DNA of 64,000 bases from Paramecium sonneborni (taxonomy: Eukaryota > Ciliophora > Oligohymenophorea > Peniculida > Parameciidae): positions 485,061-549,060 of the forward strand of contig CAJJDN010000048.1 in assembly GCA_905182985.1 (NCBI GenBank). Direction: 5' to 3'. This document shows positions 52,599 through 64,000 of the stretch, piece by piece. Positions within the stretch are counted from its first letter, which is position 1. Each line of letters begins with the position of its first letter. The notes beneath the pieces were generated by a model that worked only from the letters and a program-made list of their open reading frames with translations, was not told the DNA's origin and searched no databases. Position numbers and translations under genes: made by a program.

Positions 52599-54684
52599 AT
52601 GTTATAAATTAATGATCACTATGTTAATCTCTATATAATAACTTTTTTTGAAGATAACAATCTTATAACTCTTTTTATAAATATAGGATTGATCAGCACT
52701 TAATTTACTTAATTTGCTAATAATTTTGTATATTCAAATTCCTTTAATAACCTTATATAAAAAACAGAGGATTGTTTACTATGTGATTTATGTAATAATG
52801 TTAGATAATACTAAAAGATACAAATTTAGTGTATTAAGAAAATTATGATTGCTAGGTAAACTTATTATTATAATAAAGGAACTAATGTTTTTATTTGTAG
52901 TTTTAATTTAAATATCAATTAAGTATTTAATTTAAATATAGTTTTTATCTCAAAAAATTTGATTGAATATATTAGGAATAATATATTTTGATCTAATTCT
53001 AATGATTAATAAATAAATTACTATGAAAGATGAATTTAATCATATATTTTCAACAACAAGAACATAAAATCCAAGAATGCTTGATAATTAAGGTTAAATG
53101 ATTGTGGATTCAATAAATTTAAATTTTCTCTATATGAATCATTGTGTTAAAAAGAAATAAGGCAATTAATAATTAATAATAAATAAAATTGATTCATTAA
53201 GTAAATAAAAATTAGATTATTAAATAAGAAATATTGAATTGTTTGAATTATTAATGATTTTAATATAAAAAAATAATCATTCTTATTAATATTGGATTCA
53301 AACATAAAGTGTGACCATATAATCGAAATTAAAAAGGATGAAAAGAAAATAATATAAATATAAAATTTTAGACTAGGAAAGAAAGATAAATACCTAAAGA
53401 AAATAAATAAGTAGAAAATTCTGAATTAAATTTTTTCACACTATATCATATGAATTGGAACTTTATTAAATTTTAAATTAGCAATAACATAAATAGGAAT
53501 AGATAAATATTCAGCCTAATAATATTATTATTCAATCCAAAATTTTATACTTGATATGATTAATTTAAATTAGGAGGTTAATTCAATTAGAATTAGAAGA
53601 GTTAGATATTTAAATGATATTGTAATAGGTTACAACTCTTTTTTCGAAGTAATGCAGATAAAAGAATTTGAGATTAGATTTTGAAAATCATATTCCAGAT
53701 AGCGAGTATATAATTTCAGATTAGAGATGAATTAAGTAGATATTAATATATAATTCTTAAAAGTTTACATTAAATGGTTCAATATAAATAAAGGTTTTAG
53801 GTGTTTAGAATGATTTGGAATAATTCTCAGTAGTAGATACAGGGATTGGAATGGGAAAATTTGTTGAAGAAAACCTAAGAATAATGTTTGATTAAGACTT
53901 AAAAGTTGAATAATAATTATCATCAAATGCTGCTGAGTGTAGATTAAGATGTTATTTGGCAAATAAAATATGTTTACTTTTTTCTAATAAGCAATTCAAA
54001 TTTGAATTTAAGAGAAATTAAGTTGGAACAACTTTTTGGTTTTTGGCTGATAATAATATGTAACCTTCATATAGTATAGGCAAGATGTTTCGAATTCAAT
54101 TAATTAATAAGCATTCCTATATTGATTTAAAGTAAATCATAGATAGAAATATCAATTGGTAAGAAGTTGAGTAAAGTAGCAAGTATAATTAAATAAAGTG
54201 ATTTTATTTTTAAAATGATAAATTGTATATAAAGTCTCTTTAAATTTAAAATCAAGAATTATATCATTCAGATATTTAATTGACCCTGTTTAGGAAAATA
54301 CAGAAAGTGTTTTTAATGAAGAAGTCAATTCAAAAGAAAGAAAAGCTAGAAAGTATATTCTAAATAGGAAAATTAAAAATAAATGAGATTTCTTATAGTG
54401 GATGTTGAAATTATAAATATTTTTGGGTTTAAAGAATATTGAATAAAAGTGAGATGTTTATTAAGGAATATTCATGAATATCATCAATAGGGCTTTGATG
54501 AATTGATTTGAAACTACTACTAAGTGATTGATTTCTCTAATGAGAATTAAAGATTATAGCTTGTACTCCCTATACTGATAGTGAAACTAAATAACATTGT
54601 TATGAAATTGGAATGAGTTACTTACTTAACAAGCCAGTGAACATCTTAGAATTATAAAAAATACTTATATAATTTTAATAATGA
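52599..54684 (+). pseudogene. Inactivated hybrid histidine kinase
   Basis: A full-length relic of the kinases downstream. The N-terminal part (130-residue ORF from ATG 52599, with CLLCDLC) is followed by kinase fragments in changing frames. The H-box region near 53435-53475 reads HTISYELELY or I-G-T-LLN, without a usable SHEFGT. RRQKNLRLDFENHIPDSEYI-type sequence runs into an in-frame TGA exactly where kinases read RIKQIL (near 53725). DTGIGM and GTTFWFLADNN remain in the ATP domain; a TGA ends the frame at 54199-54201. A receiver relic follows: IIACTPYTDSETKQHCYE and LLNKPV are intact, but the VDDE acid pair is VDVE and the MDxNMP phospho-aspartate is missing. No set of short introns repairs it. 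Confidence 0.75.
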
Positions 54685-57020
54685 TATTGCTAATTTTTGC
54701 CAACATTTCATCAATCATCTTACAATTTTGGAAATGTGAATAAATAATTGAATATGTCTTTCTAAGCATATCAATTATTATAGATGTATTTCTAATTGCT
54801 TTAACTATGAAAAACTAATAATAATACTTGATCAAATTTTTACTTTTACTTTAAGCTTCAATCATATTTTCAATATTCAATACTCCTAAGCTTTTAGCAA
54901 TCAATGCCATATATTAATGCATTATGAGATAATTGATCTCTTCTCCCAATAAAATATTTAATTACCTTGAATTTACAAGTATTATTTCCATTAAACTTTA
55001 GCTTTTTTTATTTTGATAGCAGTTTTGAGTACTAACATAGAAATAATTGATATTGTTCGTACTACTATAGCTACTTTTTTCTTTATAAGTTATTAGGTTT
55101 CAGTTTTCTTAAAAGAAAGTCCTAAGAAAAAAATTGAAGAATAACCAGCTGAAAAATTACCAATGAAAATAGAAACTGATTAAATTATGGCTTCACCGTA
55201 ATAAAATTAAAGATAAACAATAAATCCAGAAATTGTTCTTGATGATTTTTTAGCAGTAGTTGAATGTAATTAAATGATGATGGATATATTATCTGATTTA
55301 AATTATAATGACCCAAATAAATTCTTATAAGAAATTAGTATAATAAATATAGATTCAATTTCAGAAAAGAAATTAGGAAAATGGAGAGAAGAAACTTTAC
55401 TGAATTTACTAAAAAGAATAATTAATAAAAGATCTGAAATTTAGGTTTAAGTTTTGGATTATAATCATCCATCTATTCAAAAATATTTAATTTTGATTCA
55501 TTACAAAAATTAATTTGAAATCTAATTCTTTTAAGTAAATGAAAGAGATACATATATTAAAAAGAAATATTTAAGTTAGATTTTGTATTAATTATTTAAA
55601 ACATTTTCACATGAATTTGGAACATTATTAAATTATCTCTTAGCCTTATCATAAGTAGCAATAGATTAATTTCCAAATTAAGTTTGTTTTTTTCAACCTA
55701 TAAAATCAACAGGTTAGATTATGCATCATTTTGTTTAAGACATGGTAGATTATAGTGATATGTTAAATAAGAAATTTTAATTATAATTTGCACTTATTGA
55801 TGTTGAGAATTTACTTTAAGAAGTAATAGGATTCTATCAGAAATAAATAGAAGAAAAGGGTTTAACAATAACTTACAAAATTATACTTGAAGAAAAATCA
55901 AAAGTTTTTGATGGTCGAAGATGTAAATAAGTATTGAGTAATTTAATTGCAAATGCTTAAAAATTTACAGTTTCAGGAGGAATAAAGATTATTGTAACTG
56001 AATAATCAGGATTCACAATATTTTCAGTTGAAGATACTGGTTTTGGAATGACTTAAGAAACATTTGATAATTTAAATTAGACATTAGAAAATGAATTTAA
56101 GTCTGAATAGAAGATTTCATAAAATACAGCTGGATTTGGATTAGGTTGTTATTTATCACATCAAATTGCATTGAAATTATCGAATTAATCAATATATGCT
56201 GGTGGAGGTTTAAAATATGTAAGATTAGAAAAAGGAATTCGTGTTTCTTTTCGTGTAAAGAATTAACCATTCGAAATATTTTATACAAGTTGTGATATTT
56301 CAACTGCTAAATCTGGTATTTTATTTAATGAAAATGGATATTTCGATTCGCGATAATCTGTAATAGATTTGCAACTTACAACTCGTCATAAAAATGGAGA
56401 TAATCATTTTTTAATGACTATGACTAAAAAATCTGGTTTATTATCAGCATCATTTTAACCAAATTAAATGGTTGATTATGTAGAATAAGAATTGAAATAA
56501 GAAAATGAAATTGTTGAAAAAATGAAATAAACTAAAAAAATTAAAAAAAGAGAAAGTCAAAAAAAATCACCTACTTTTGGAGTATCTGTAGCTGATATAG
56601 CTGGTGTAGAAACAATAAGAGAATAACCTTATATCTTAATTGTGGATGATGAAATGATTAACATTATTAGTCTTAAGATTATGCTTAACCAATTTAATAT
56701 TAAATGTGATTCTGCATTCAATGGATTAGAAGCTGTTAATAAAGTAAAATAATGTATAAATATTTGAATATTTTATAGCTAATGATATGTTTGATGTAAT
56801 TTTTATGGATGTTAATATGCCAATAATGGATGGATTTTAAGCTACAGAATAAATTTAGAAGTTTGATGATAGAAATATAATAGTGGCATGCACTGCTTTT
56901 ACTGATGTAGAAACAAAAACTAAATGTTATTCTGTAGGAATGAAATACTATATTAATAAACCAGTTACAAAACTAGAGCTTGTAAAATTATTGAATCACT
57001 TGAATTTAATTATATAATGA
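54681..57020 (+). CDS. Membrane hybrid histidine kinase with receiver domain
   Basis: 763 residues with introns 54979-55001 (23 nt) and 56754-56778 (25 nt). Several N-terminal hydrophobic helices (IIIDVFLIALTM, FLLLLQASIIFSIF, FFILIAVLSTNIEII) precede a linker and the H-box TFSHEFGTLLNYLL with H303. The N-box is LSNLIANAQKFT and the G-boxes are DTGFGM and GFGLGCYLS. A basic linker leads to the receiver: ILIVDDEM, D694 in MDVNMP, ACTAFTD and INKPV. All phosphorelay residues are present. The second intron falls inside the receiver. Same-strand paralogues on both sides mark tandem duplication. Its ATG overlaps the stop of the upstream relic. Confidence 0.9.
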
Positions 57021-59324
57021 TAAAACATAAAAAATAAGCCATAATTGGATTATACATTCTACAAATTATTTATGCAACTTTAGAGAGTACTAGAGCATCC
57101 ATTTTGAATCTTATTTTGCTTCTAATCAGCTTAGTTATTGGTTTAATTTAATTAGGGCTTCTAACAAAATATGGTAGCTTAAATATTTATGCTCAATTTT
57201 CAATCAATATTGTGAGTGTTTTTGCCAAATAGAATGATCAATTTATGGTACTTTAATCACTTGTTGGATTTATACTATATATGTAAAATGAATAAAAAAG
57301 ATGGCACATTAATATTCTTGCTTGCTCAAGTAGTATTGGAAATTATCATAGTCCATGTTACCCTAATCTGTATATTTTCATAAAATAATGAGCCTCAGTC
57401 TTATTTGATGAGTATATTCACTATATTGTTTGTTACATATTTCTCTTGGGCTATCAAACAGTAAAACCTTTAAAAATAATCAAGTAAAGGTTCTTTGCTT
57501 ACTTCTCGTGTACCAAATACAATTAAATCACTTATTTTTATGGAAGATATACATTTTATATCACAAAAAGCTATTGTCCTTGAAAATTCAACAACGCTAG
57601 AAATACGATCTTTTACTAGTGAGCTGAGAGACATTATAATTAAAGATGAAGTTTCTGAAGAAAATTTATTGGATCAAATGAAAATACTTAAAGTAGATAA
57701 ATAAACTTAAAGAAACTTAAATTAAAAAATTAAAGGTATAAGCTTGCGTTAACTTATAAGCAAATGTTAGATTTTATAAAAGACAACAGAAATATTAATA
57801 ATAAAAACTAATTTTATATTGTTAGAATATTATTAAATAAAATTACATTTTGATAAGGATGTGATCATATTAAAGTTTGAAGAAATTAAAGAGTTTGCAA
57901 AATATATTAAAAAAAATTCATGTTTTGCATTAATGAATAAATTATTTTAATCTTTTAGTCATGAATTTGGAACATTATTAAATTAAATTGCTCTAAATGC
58001 TTAAAATGGTTTAGCCTAATATCAAAATATGAAAGAACAATTTGATTCAATATATAATTGTGTTGTTATGATGAATAATATGGTAAAAGACTTAAAAGAT
58101 TTTCATCAATTACGTAGTAAAACTTTTCAATTAGAAATTGTAGATGTAAATATAGATGACATATTTTCTGAACTTTAAAATCTATTCAAATAATAAGCAT
58201 CATAAAAAAAGATTTCCCTATTTTTAGTGAATAAAGTAACGATTAAATTTAAATAAGATGAATAAAGAATTAAATAAATTCTTTAAAACCTTATATAAAA
58301 TGCTATAAAATATACAAATTAAGATGGAAATGTGTATGTAAGTGCTGAAAAGGAAGATGAAAAAAGAATAAAATTTTCAGTTTTAGATTCAGGAATAGGA
58401 ATATCTGAAAATGTTGCTTCAAATATATAGAAAATGTTGGAAAATGATTTAATTTTGACATCAAAACTTTCAGAAGGTGCTGCTGGATTAGGTTTAGGAT
58501 TATTAAATTCTAATTATTTAATAAAACATTTATCTTCATTTAAATAAGCACATAAGGAACATTTATAATTTAAATCAAAATTAGGAGATGGAACTAAATT
58601 TTGGTTTTATATTTGGAAATATTAAGTTTAAGAATCACCATAAAGTTAATTTGAATCAAAATCAATAAAAATGATTGATAAGAAAGTATTCCTTCATTAG
58701 AAATCAAATATTGCTCCTCCTCTTTCTAGTATAGTATCAAATTCAAAAAGTTGTCCATCATAAATAAAAAAAATGAGTCCAAGTAAATCTTGTTAGATTC
58801 GACCAAATCCTTAAATATTTTTTCCATCTGATATAAAAGATGAAAATGTTATAATAATGGAATAAGATGATAGAACAATTGCAGAAGATCCTAAGCCAAA
58901 TCATTTACCGGGTTAAAGAGCAAGATATCCATCAATGAGTTCACCAGAATGTTAATATGTTAGATTATTACTTGTAGATGATGAACCAGCAAATTTATTT
59001 CCTTTAAAGATTATGATAAAAATGCTAGGTTTTGAAAGTGATATAGCATAAAATGGATATTAAGCAATTTAAATGGTAGAATCAAGATTAGATTAAAAAT
59101 GTCAATATCATTTAATTTTAATGGATATAAATATGCCATAAATGGATGGATTTGAAACAACCAGAAAAATTAAATATTTATAACCTAATATAACTATAGT
59201 AGCATGTTCTGCTTTTAGTGACATGTAAACTAAATATTAAGCATAATTATAAGGGATGGTTAATTACCTTGAAAAACCAATAAATAAAGAATATTTATAA
59301 GAAATATTGGATATGTATTTGTGA
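57017..59324 (+). CDS. Membrane hybrid histidine kinase with receiver domain, second tandem copy
   Basis: 761 residues with one 22-nt intron (57330-57351). N-terminal helices include LNLILLLISLVIGLIQL and SIFTILFVTYFSW. The H-box is SFSHEFGTLLNQIA with H308. The N-box is QILQNLIQNAIKYT, and the ATP motifs are DSGIGI and GLGLGLLNS. A long S/K/P-rich linker leads to the receiver: LLLVDDEP, D696 in MDINMP, ACSAFSD and LEKPI. The start ATG overlaps the TGA of the previous kinase (ATGA). The stop abuts the stop of the convergent ankyrin gene. The sensor input is unknown. Its receiver linker differs most from that of the neighbouring copy. Confidence 0.9.
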
Positions 59325-60644
59325 TCATTTTTATTTATTCAATTCCTTACCTTTCTTAATAGCTTCATCAAATAATGCTTTCATTCCTGGATCTTATTAT
59401 ATTTTTAATGCTTCAAAATAAGATGCTGCTGCTTCTCCATATTCTTTTAATCCTTCATATGCTTATCCTTCATAATAATAAATCTTAACCCAATCTTTCT
59501 TAATATTTCTAGCTTATTTACATGTTACTAAAATATCTTTATATTTTTATTATTTTAATTAAGCATTAGTTAAATTAGTATAAATCTTTACAATATCATC
59601 TTTATAATGTTCAGCAATCTATTTAGATTTCTCAATTATTTAATTATATTTATTGATAGCTTCATCATATTATTCAACTTGTAATAATTTATTAGCATCT
59701 CCTTTTTCAATATTAATTTCATTATAAATGTCTTTGATTTAATCATCTGTTAATTATACTTGGGGAGCTGGGATTTAAGCATCTTTTCTTAATGCAAATT
59801 CTCTATAATATTATACACAATCCCATTTCTCATTTTATACTGCTAAATCTAATGCAGTTTATTTTTAATTTTCATAATTCACATCTGCACCATATTTAAT
59901 TAGTGTTTATGAAAAATTTAATAATCCTTTCTCAGCACATAGATGTAATGCTGACCATCCATCATGATCTTTTATATTAACATCAATTTTATCTTAAAAT
60001 TATTCAAATATTATATTAAATAATTCTTCATTATTTTAATCTATCAAAATATGCAATAATGAAGGCATTTAATTTTATACTATATTCAAATCTGCTCCAT
60101 TCCTCATTAAATGAAGAGCACTCTTATTTTATTAATATGCCACTGCAAATGATACAGGAGTACCATAATTTGATAATGCATTTATATTTGCTCCTGATTA
60201 TAACAATAATTCAATCATAGCAATAGCACCTTATTGAGCAGCTAAATGAAGTGCTGTAATTGTATTTCTTGAGTAATTTACATCCACGTGATGATCATCA
60301 ATTAAATATTTTACTATCTATAAATGATTATGTTGAACAGCTATCATAAATGGATTATTTTTCTCGTCATCTAACAATTTAACATCTGCTCCTTTCTTTA
60401 CTAAATACTTAAACACTTCTAAATCTCCTCTTGATGCTCCAAAATGAATTGCTTTCTTTCCTTTCCCCTCAGATATCGTATTTATAAATTATCTAATAGG
60501 AACCTTCTCATTCTCATTTCCTCTCTTACGTTGTTTTACATATAAAAGATACTTTTTTATCGTATCAATATCAGAAGTACTTATTTATTTAAAATACTCT
60601 TCAATGAACTTCTTTTCATGTTCTATTTCTTTAATATCACTCAT
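59325..60644 (-). CDS. Ankyrin-repeat protein with C-terminal TPR-like region
   Basis: 439 residues, no intron. About residues 60-290 hold six or seven ankyrin repeats, with motifs KAIHFGASRGDLEVFKYLVK, TALHLAAQQGAIAMIELLLQ and SALHLCAEKGLLNFSQTLIK. After a break (about 290-315), paired helices such as ANKLLQVEQYDEAINKYNQI and AYEGLKEYGEAAASYFEAL read as two to three TPR units, as in proteins that bind chaperone or other C-terminal peptides. No enzymatic domain. It is an adaptor by architecture; partners are unknown. The stop is directly next to that of the histidine kinase, and the start is 9 bp from the divergent channel start. Confidence 0.9.
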
Positions 60645-60653
60645 TAATAATTT

Positions 60654-63401
60654 ATGAATTAATCTTAATTTTTGCAAACCTTAAACTTTGATCCACTCCG
60701 AAGTCCACCATTAAGAGAAATTGCTTTAAGACATCAAGTTTATCTCAATTAATAGTTAGAGAGCAACTATATGCGGTTTATTGATCGAATCCAATGATTA
60801 TTGTCAATGCTGTGGTTTAGGAATTCATACTCAACCTATATCATTAAAGGCAAATATTATCAATCTAGCTTTTTTGGGTTAAGGCATACCTTTGTTTTAT
60901 AATGTAACCTTTCTCATTATTTTACTAACATTTATATTATTCCTTATTTTTGGTTTGCCTACAATCATTTTTAATTTTTTAGCCAAAAATTGTGTAGAAC
61001 AAACTAATATAGCTTATAGTATATTTAGTACATAAGGTTGTTCTAAGAATTGTCCATTAGAAAATGATGATTTTAAATAAATTCAACAATTAGTATCTTC
61101 AAGTGACTGTAAATTAATATGTGGACATTACTAGGAATTATGTTTGGGGACTTTATTAGTAAAAATGTCATTTTCAAATAAATAATTAGATAATTAGTTA
61201 AAACTCATATAATCTTTATTTGTATTAGGATCTGTGATTTTTATAAAGATTTATTTAGTATTTATAAGGGAAAAGTAAAGAATTATTGAAGCAGAATGTG
61301 ATTAAGAATTGATATCTCCTTCAGATTTTACAGTTATGTTGAATCATCTACCAGAAGAAGATTATAATGAAAAAGAGTTAGCAAATGCATTAGAATAATA
61401 TTGTTAGAAAATTGACAAATAAAATAAATATGAAGTAATTAAAATTAATATAGCATATGACATTAAATCTTTTGTGCTTAAAAGTAGAGAAAAAATTAAA
61501 TTAGAAAAAATATTATAGAAAGAACAAAAATAATATATGAAAAATTAAAAATACAAAAGAAGTAAATTAGAAATTGAAAAAATAAAACTTAATCTAGAAT
61601 AATTGAAAAAAGAATTAACTGATATAGAATAAGAAATAGAAAATGGATCATATAGAAAAACTACTTCAGTTGCATTTATAACCTTTTAAACAAAATAATG
61701 TATATTTATGATTTATTTAGAATTATAAAAAATAATACAATAAACAAAGTTATCATATTGGGAATAACTACTTTTACATGTTAGGAGATTAATTTAAAAT
61801 AAGGATAAAAGAGGATTCTATTTTAAGAATAAATTAATATCTATTTAGAGAGCACCAGAACCAGATGATATATTTTGGGAGAATTGTGGTATAGAAAATT
61901 CAATAAAAATCAAAAGAAAATTTATTAGTTGGTTGGTAGTTGTTATATTATTGGGAATATCATTTGCTACACTTTATGGACTTGAGAATTTACAAGTAAT
62001 TATTATAATAATATATTTTAGAATAAATATCTTTCAAATGATTTAGATTTTATAACAAAAACATCTATATCTTTGTCAAAATCTTTAATAATTACAATAG
62101 TAGATGCTTTAATTTATTATTTCATTACACTTTTAGCAAATCATGAAAGACATGTAACAAAAACTCATTAAGATACTTCAGTTGCTTAGAAATTGTGTTG
62201 TGTATAATTTGTTAATTCTTGTTTTCTTTTACTTTTAATACATTTAATAATTGCTGGATAAGATGGAGATTTTATGGAAAAATCAAAATTTGCAATATAA
62301 AAATAAGGAGGTGTTGCTGATGATCTGCTTTTTGTTTGCTGTATGAATGCTTTATTCACTCCTTTTACTGCTTTTTTCAATCCAGTTTATTTTATCAAAA
62401 AATTATAATAAATATTTATTGAAACAAACAAGAATTTAAATTAATTAGAAGCTAATAAATTATTTGAAGGTCCTTAAGTATTATTATATGATTAATATGC
62501 ATTTGTTTATAAGACAACTTGGATCACTTTATTTTTAGCTCCATTAACTCCAATATGTATTTTTATAAATTGGATAGGATTATCTTTATATTATTGGATT
62601 TAAAAATATTTATTATTAAGAAGAAATAGTAAACCTCCATTTTAAAGTAGTCATTTAGATAGAGAAATGATTACTCTATTAGATTTAAGTCCTATATTAT
62701 TGGCTGGTATTTAATTTTGGATAGATGAAATCTATGTTTCTAATTATTTAAGTCATAGTATAAATATTGGAACTTTAGTAATAGCAGGATTAGAATTGAT
62801 ATTTCCATCTTATAGAATTCATTAAATTTTATATAAAAATTAATTAGATGATGTTGAAAATTAAAGATATAGTGATGTTCATTTTCGATTCCCAACAGAT
62901 TATGATAGAACTAATCCTTTAACTAGTGAATAAGCAACTTAAGAATTTATTAAAAAGAAATTTTAATAAGTTAATGGATCTTTGACTTTTGCTCGACATT
63001 CTAGAAAACATTCAACAAAAAGATCTTTAAGATAATATGTTCTAAAAGGAATCTAAGATGTAAATATAAATAAATCAAGAATAAAAATACTTAAAAAGAA
63101 ACTTCAAACTGCTTATAAATTAAAATTATTCTAAAATGTTTAAATTTAATAAGAAACTAATTATAAAGAATCTGATCATGAAGACTCAATTAATACTTTT
63201 AATTTCCCTATTTATCAAAGAGCTCCAAATTATAATTTTTCTAGAGTAATAAATCAGTTTCCTAATTATTCCTAATATAATTCTGATCTTACAAATAGAA
63301 GTAGTTCTATTTCTTCAACTAGATAATTAAATGCATAGAAATATTAATTAACAACAAAAAGAACTTCTTAAATCTAATCTTTTAGAATTCAATTATAATG
63401 A
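60654..63401 (+). CDS. OSCA/TMEM63 (CSC1-like) mechanosensitive-type cation channel
   Basis: 899 residues with introns 60738-60759 (22 nt, GTT donor) and 61996-62021 (26 nt). N-terminal helices are followed by a cytosolic RRM-like insert (FTVMLNHLPEEDYNEKELANAL ... TSVAFITFQTKQ). Then comes the family hallmark APEPDDIFWENCG just before the membrane core of multiple helices (SWLVVVILLGISFATLYGLE, ALFTPFTAFFNPVYF, TLFLAPLTPICIFINWIG). A polar, Q/S-rich tail of about 200 residues ends the protein. Plant and animal relatives open on membrane tension or osmotic stress and pass Ca2+ and other cations. Intron 1 was chosen because it joins the only ATG-led frame (MNQSQFLQTLNFDPLRSPPL) to the conserved body. 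Confidence 0.88.
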
Positions 63402-64000
63402 CTATAAAATTCTTAAAATAGATATATGTATATTATAATATAAAGCCATATATAAAACAAGTTATCAAAAGTATACTAAGGATAATCAACTTTGGAATTT
63501 ATTAGGGCTAAGGAATCTAGAGAAATTGTATTTATGGGCCTCCTAAAATTTATTATTATTGTCATTATCAGTAGAGATGTTTAATGAATTCTGTCTAAAA
63601 CTAATATTCTTATTGATTATCATATATTCGGGTGTTTATGTATAGATTGGTTCTTGTTAATCTTAAGATATTTCTTCATCTTATTACCTTTAAGCTACAG
63701 CTAAAGCTTAACGAGCTTTTCTAATAAGTTTAATTTTTCTCATCATAGAAATTTTAAGTTTTAATGAAATAGTATTCTTCATAAATTAGACTCCTCCTAA
63801 TTATGCATATTTATATAATGCTGTTTTTGTATCCATTACTTAAGGCTATTAATAATTAAAATCAATTAATGTTTTTGCTTTTATAAATTCCAAAATAGCC
63901 TATTATTAAGTTAATGGATTAGTTCTATCATAATCTGTTGATAATTTTAAATAAACATCTTAGTATCTATCTTTTTCAGTAAATATATTCTACTTTTTGT
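63398..64000 (+). CDS. Membrane protein, 3' end cut by the window
   Basis: Open frame of 201 codons from the ATG at 63398-63400, which overlaps the previous stop, to the window edge. It contains two hydrophobic segments: LKLIFLLIIIYSGVYV and AFLISLIFLIIEILSF, separated by a Q/S/A-rich stretch. A later ATG (63577-63579) directly precedes the first segment and would make it a signal peptide or anchor; it may be the real start. No family recognised. Same strand as the OSCA-type channel, no spacer if the first ATG is used. Confidence 0.55.

Overview
This window is ciliate macronuclear DNA, almost certainly from Paramecium. Read with TGA as the only stop and TAA/TAG as glutamine, it resolves into long, recognisable proteins. 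Read with the standard code, it breaks into fragments. The introns I could place are tiny (mostly 20-31 nt, usually GTA...TAG), base composition is very A+T rich, and genes lie tens to a few hundred bases apart on both strands. I see no rRNA, tRNA, CRISPR array, insertion sequence or bacterial operon.

Layout. 1-1037: end of a degenerate MutS-like gene. 1592-3070: SAMHD1-type HD phosphohydrolase. 3336-6074: oxysterol-binding protein. 6906-9597: two unknown minus-strand genes inside a 1,039-bp exact duplication that flanks the only N (8558), probably an assembly error. 10163-13377: long coiled-coil protein. 13459-14984: enoyl-CoA hydratase and a Nudix-like protein. 15065-18477 (minus): a calcium-dependent protein kinase and a pseudokinase. 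18779-20086: a decayed gene. 20361-28919: a 2,836-residue cysteine-rich membrane protein. 29032-30186 (minus): zinc alcohol dehydrogenase. 30594-32727: multi-zinc-finger protein. 32795-36454 (minus): two tandem paralogous membrane proteins. 36733-39334 (minus): hybrid histidine kinase. 39449-40542 (minus): cyclic-nucleotide-binding-type protein. 41179-47600: four-domain voltage-gated Ca2+ channel. 47669-48107 (minus): cytochrome b5 domain protein. 48171-49896: small ORF and a right-handed beta-helix protein. 49944-52577: TBCK-type protein. 52599-54684: dead hybrid histidine kinase, followed by two intact paralogues (54681-57020, 57017-59324). 59325-60644 (minus): ankyrin/TPR protein. 60654-63401: OSCA/TMEM63-type channel. 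63398-64000: start of a membrane protein cut by the window edge.

Common themes are signalling and membranes: Ca2+ channel, Ca2+-dependent kinase, possible cyclic nucleotide sensor, mechanosensitive-type channel and several two-component phosphorelay proteins. They are separate transcription units, so a shared pathway is not shown by the sequence. Most gene models were checked by frame arithmetic: coding length after intron removal is divisible by three with a terminal TGA. Exceptions are stated in the entries.
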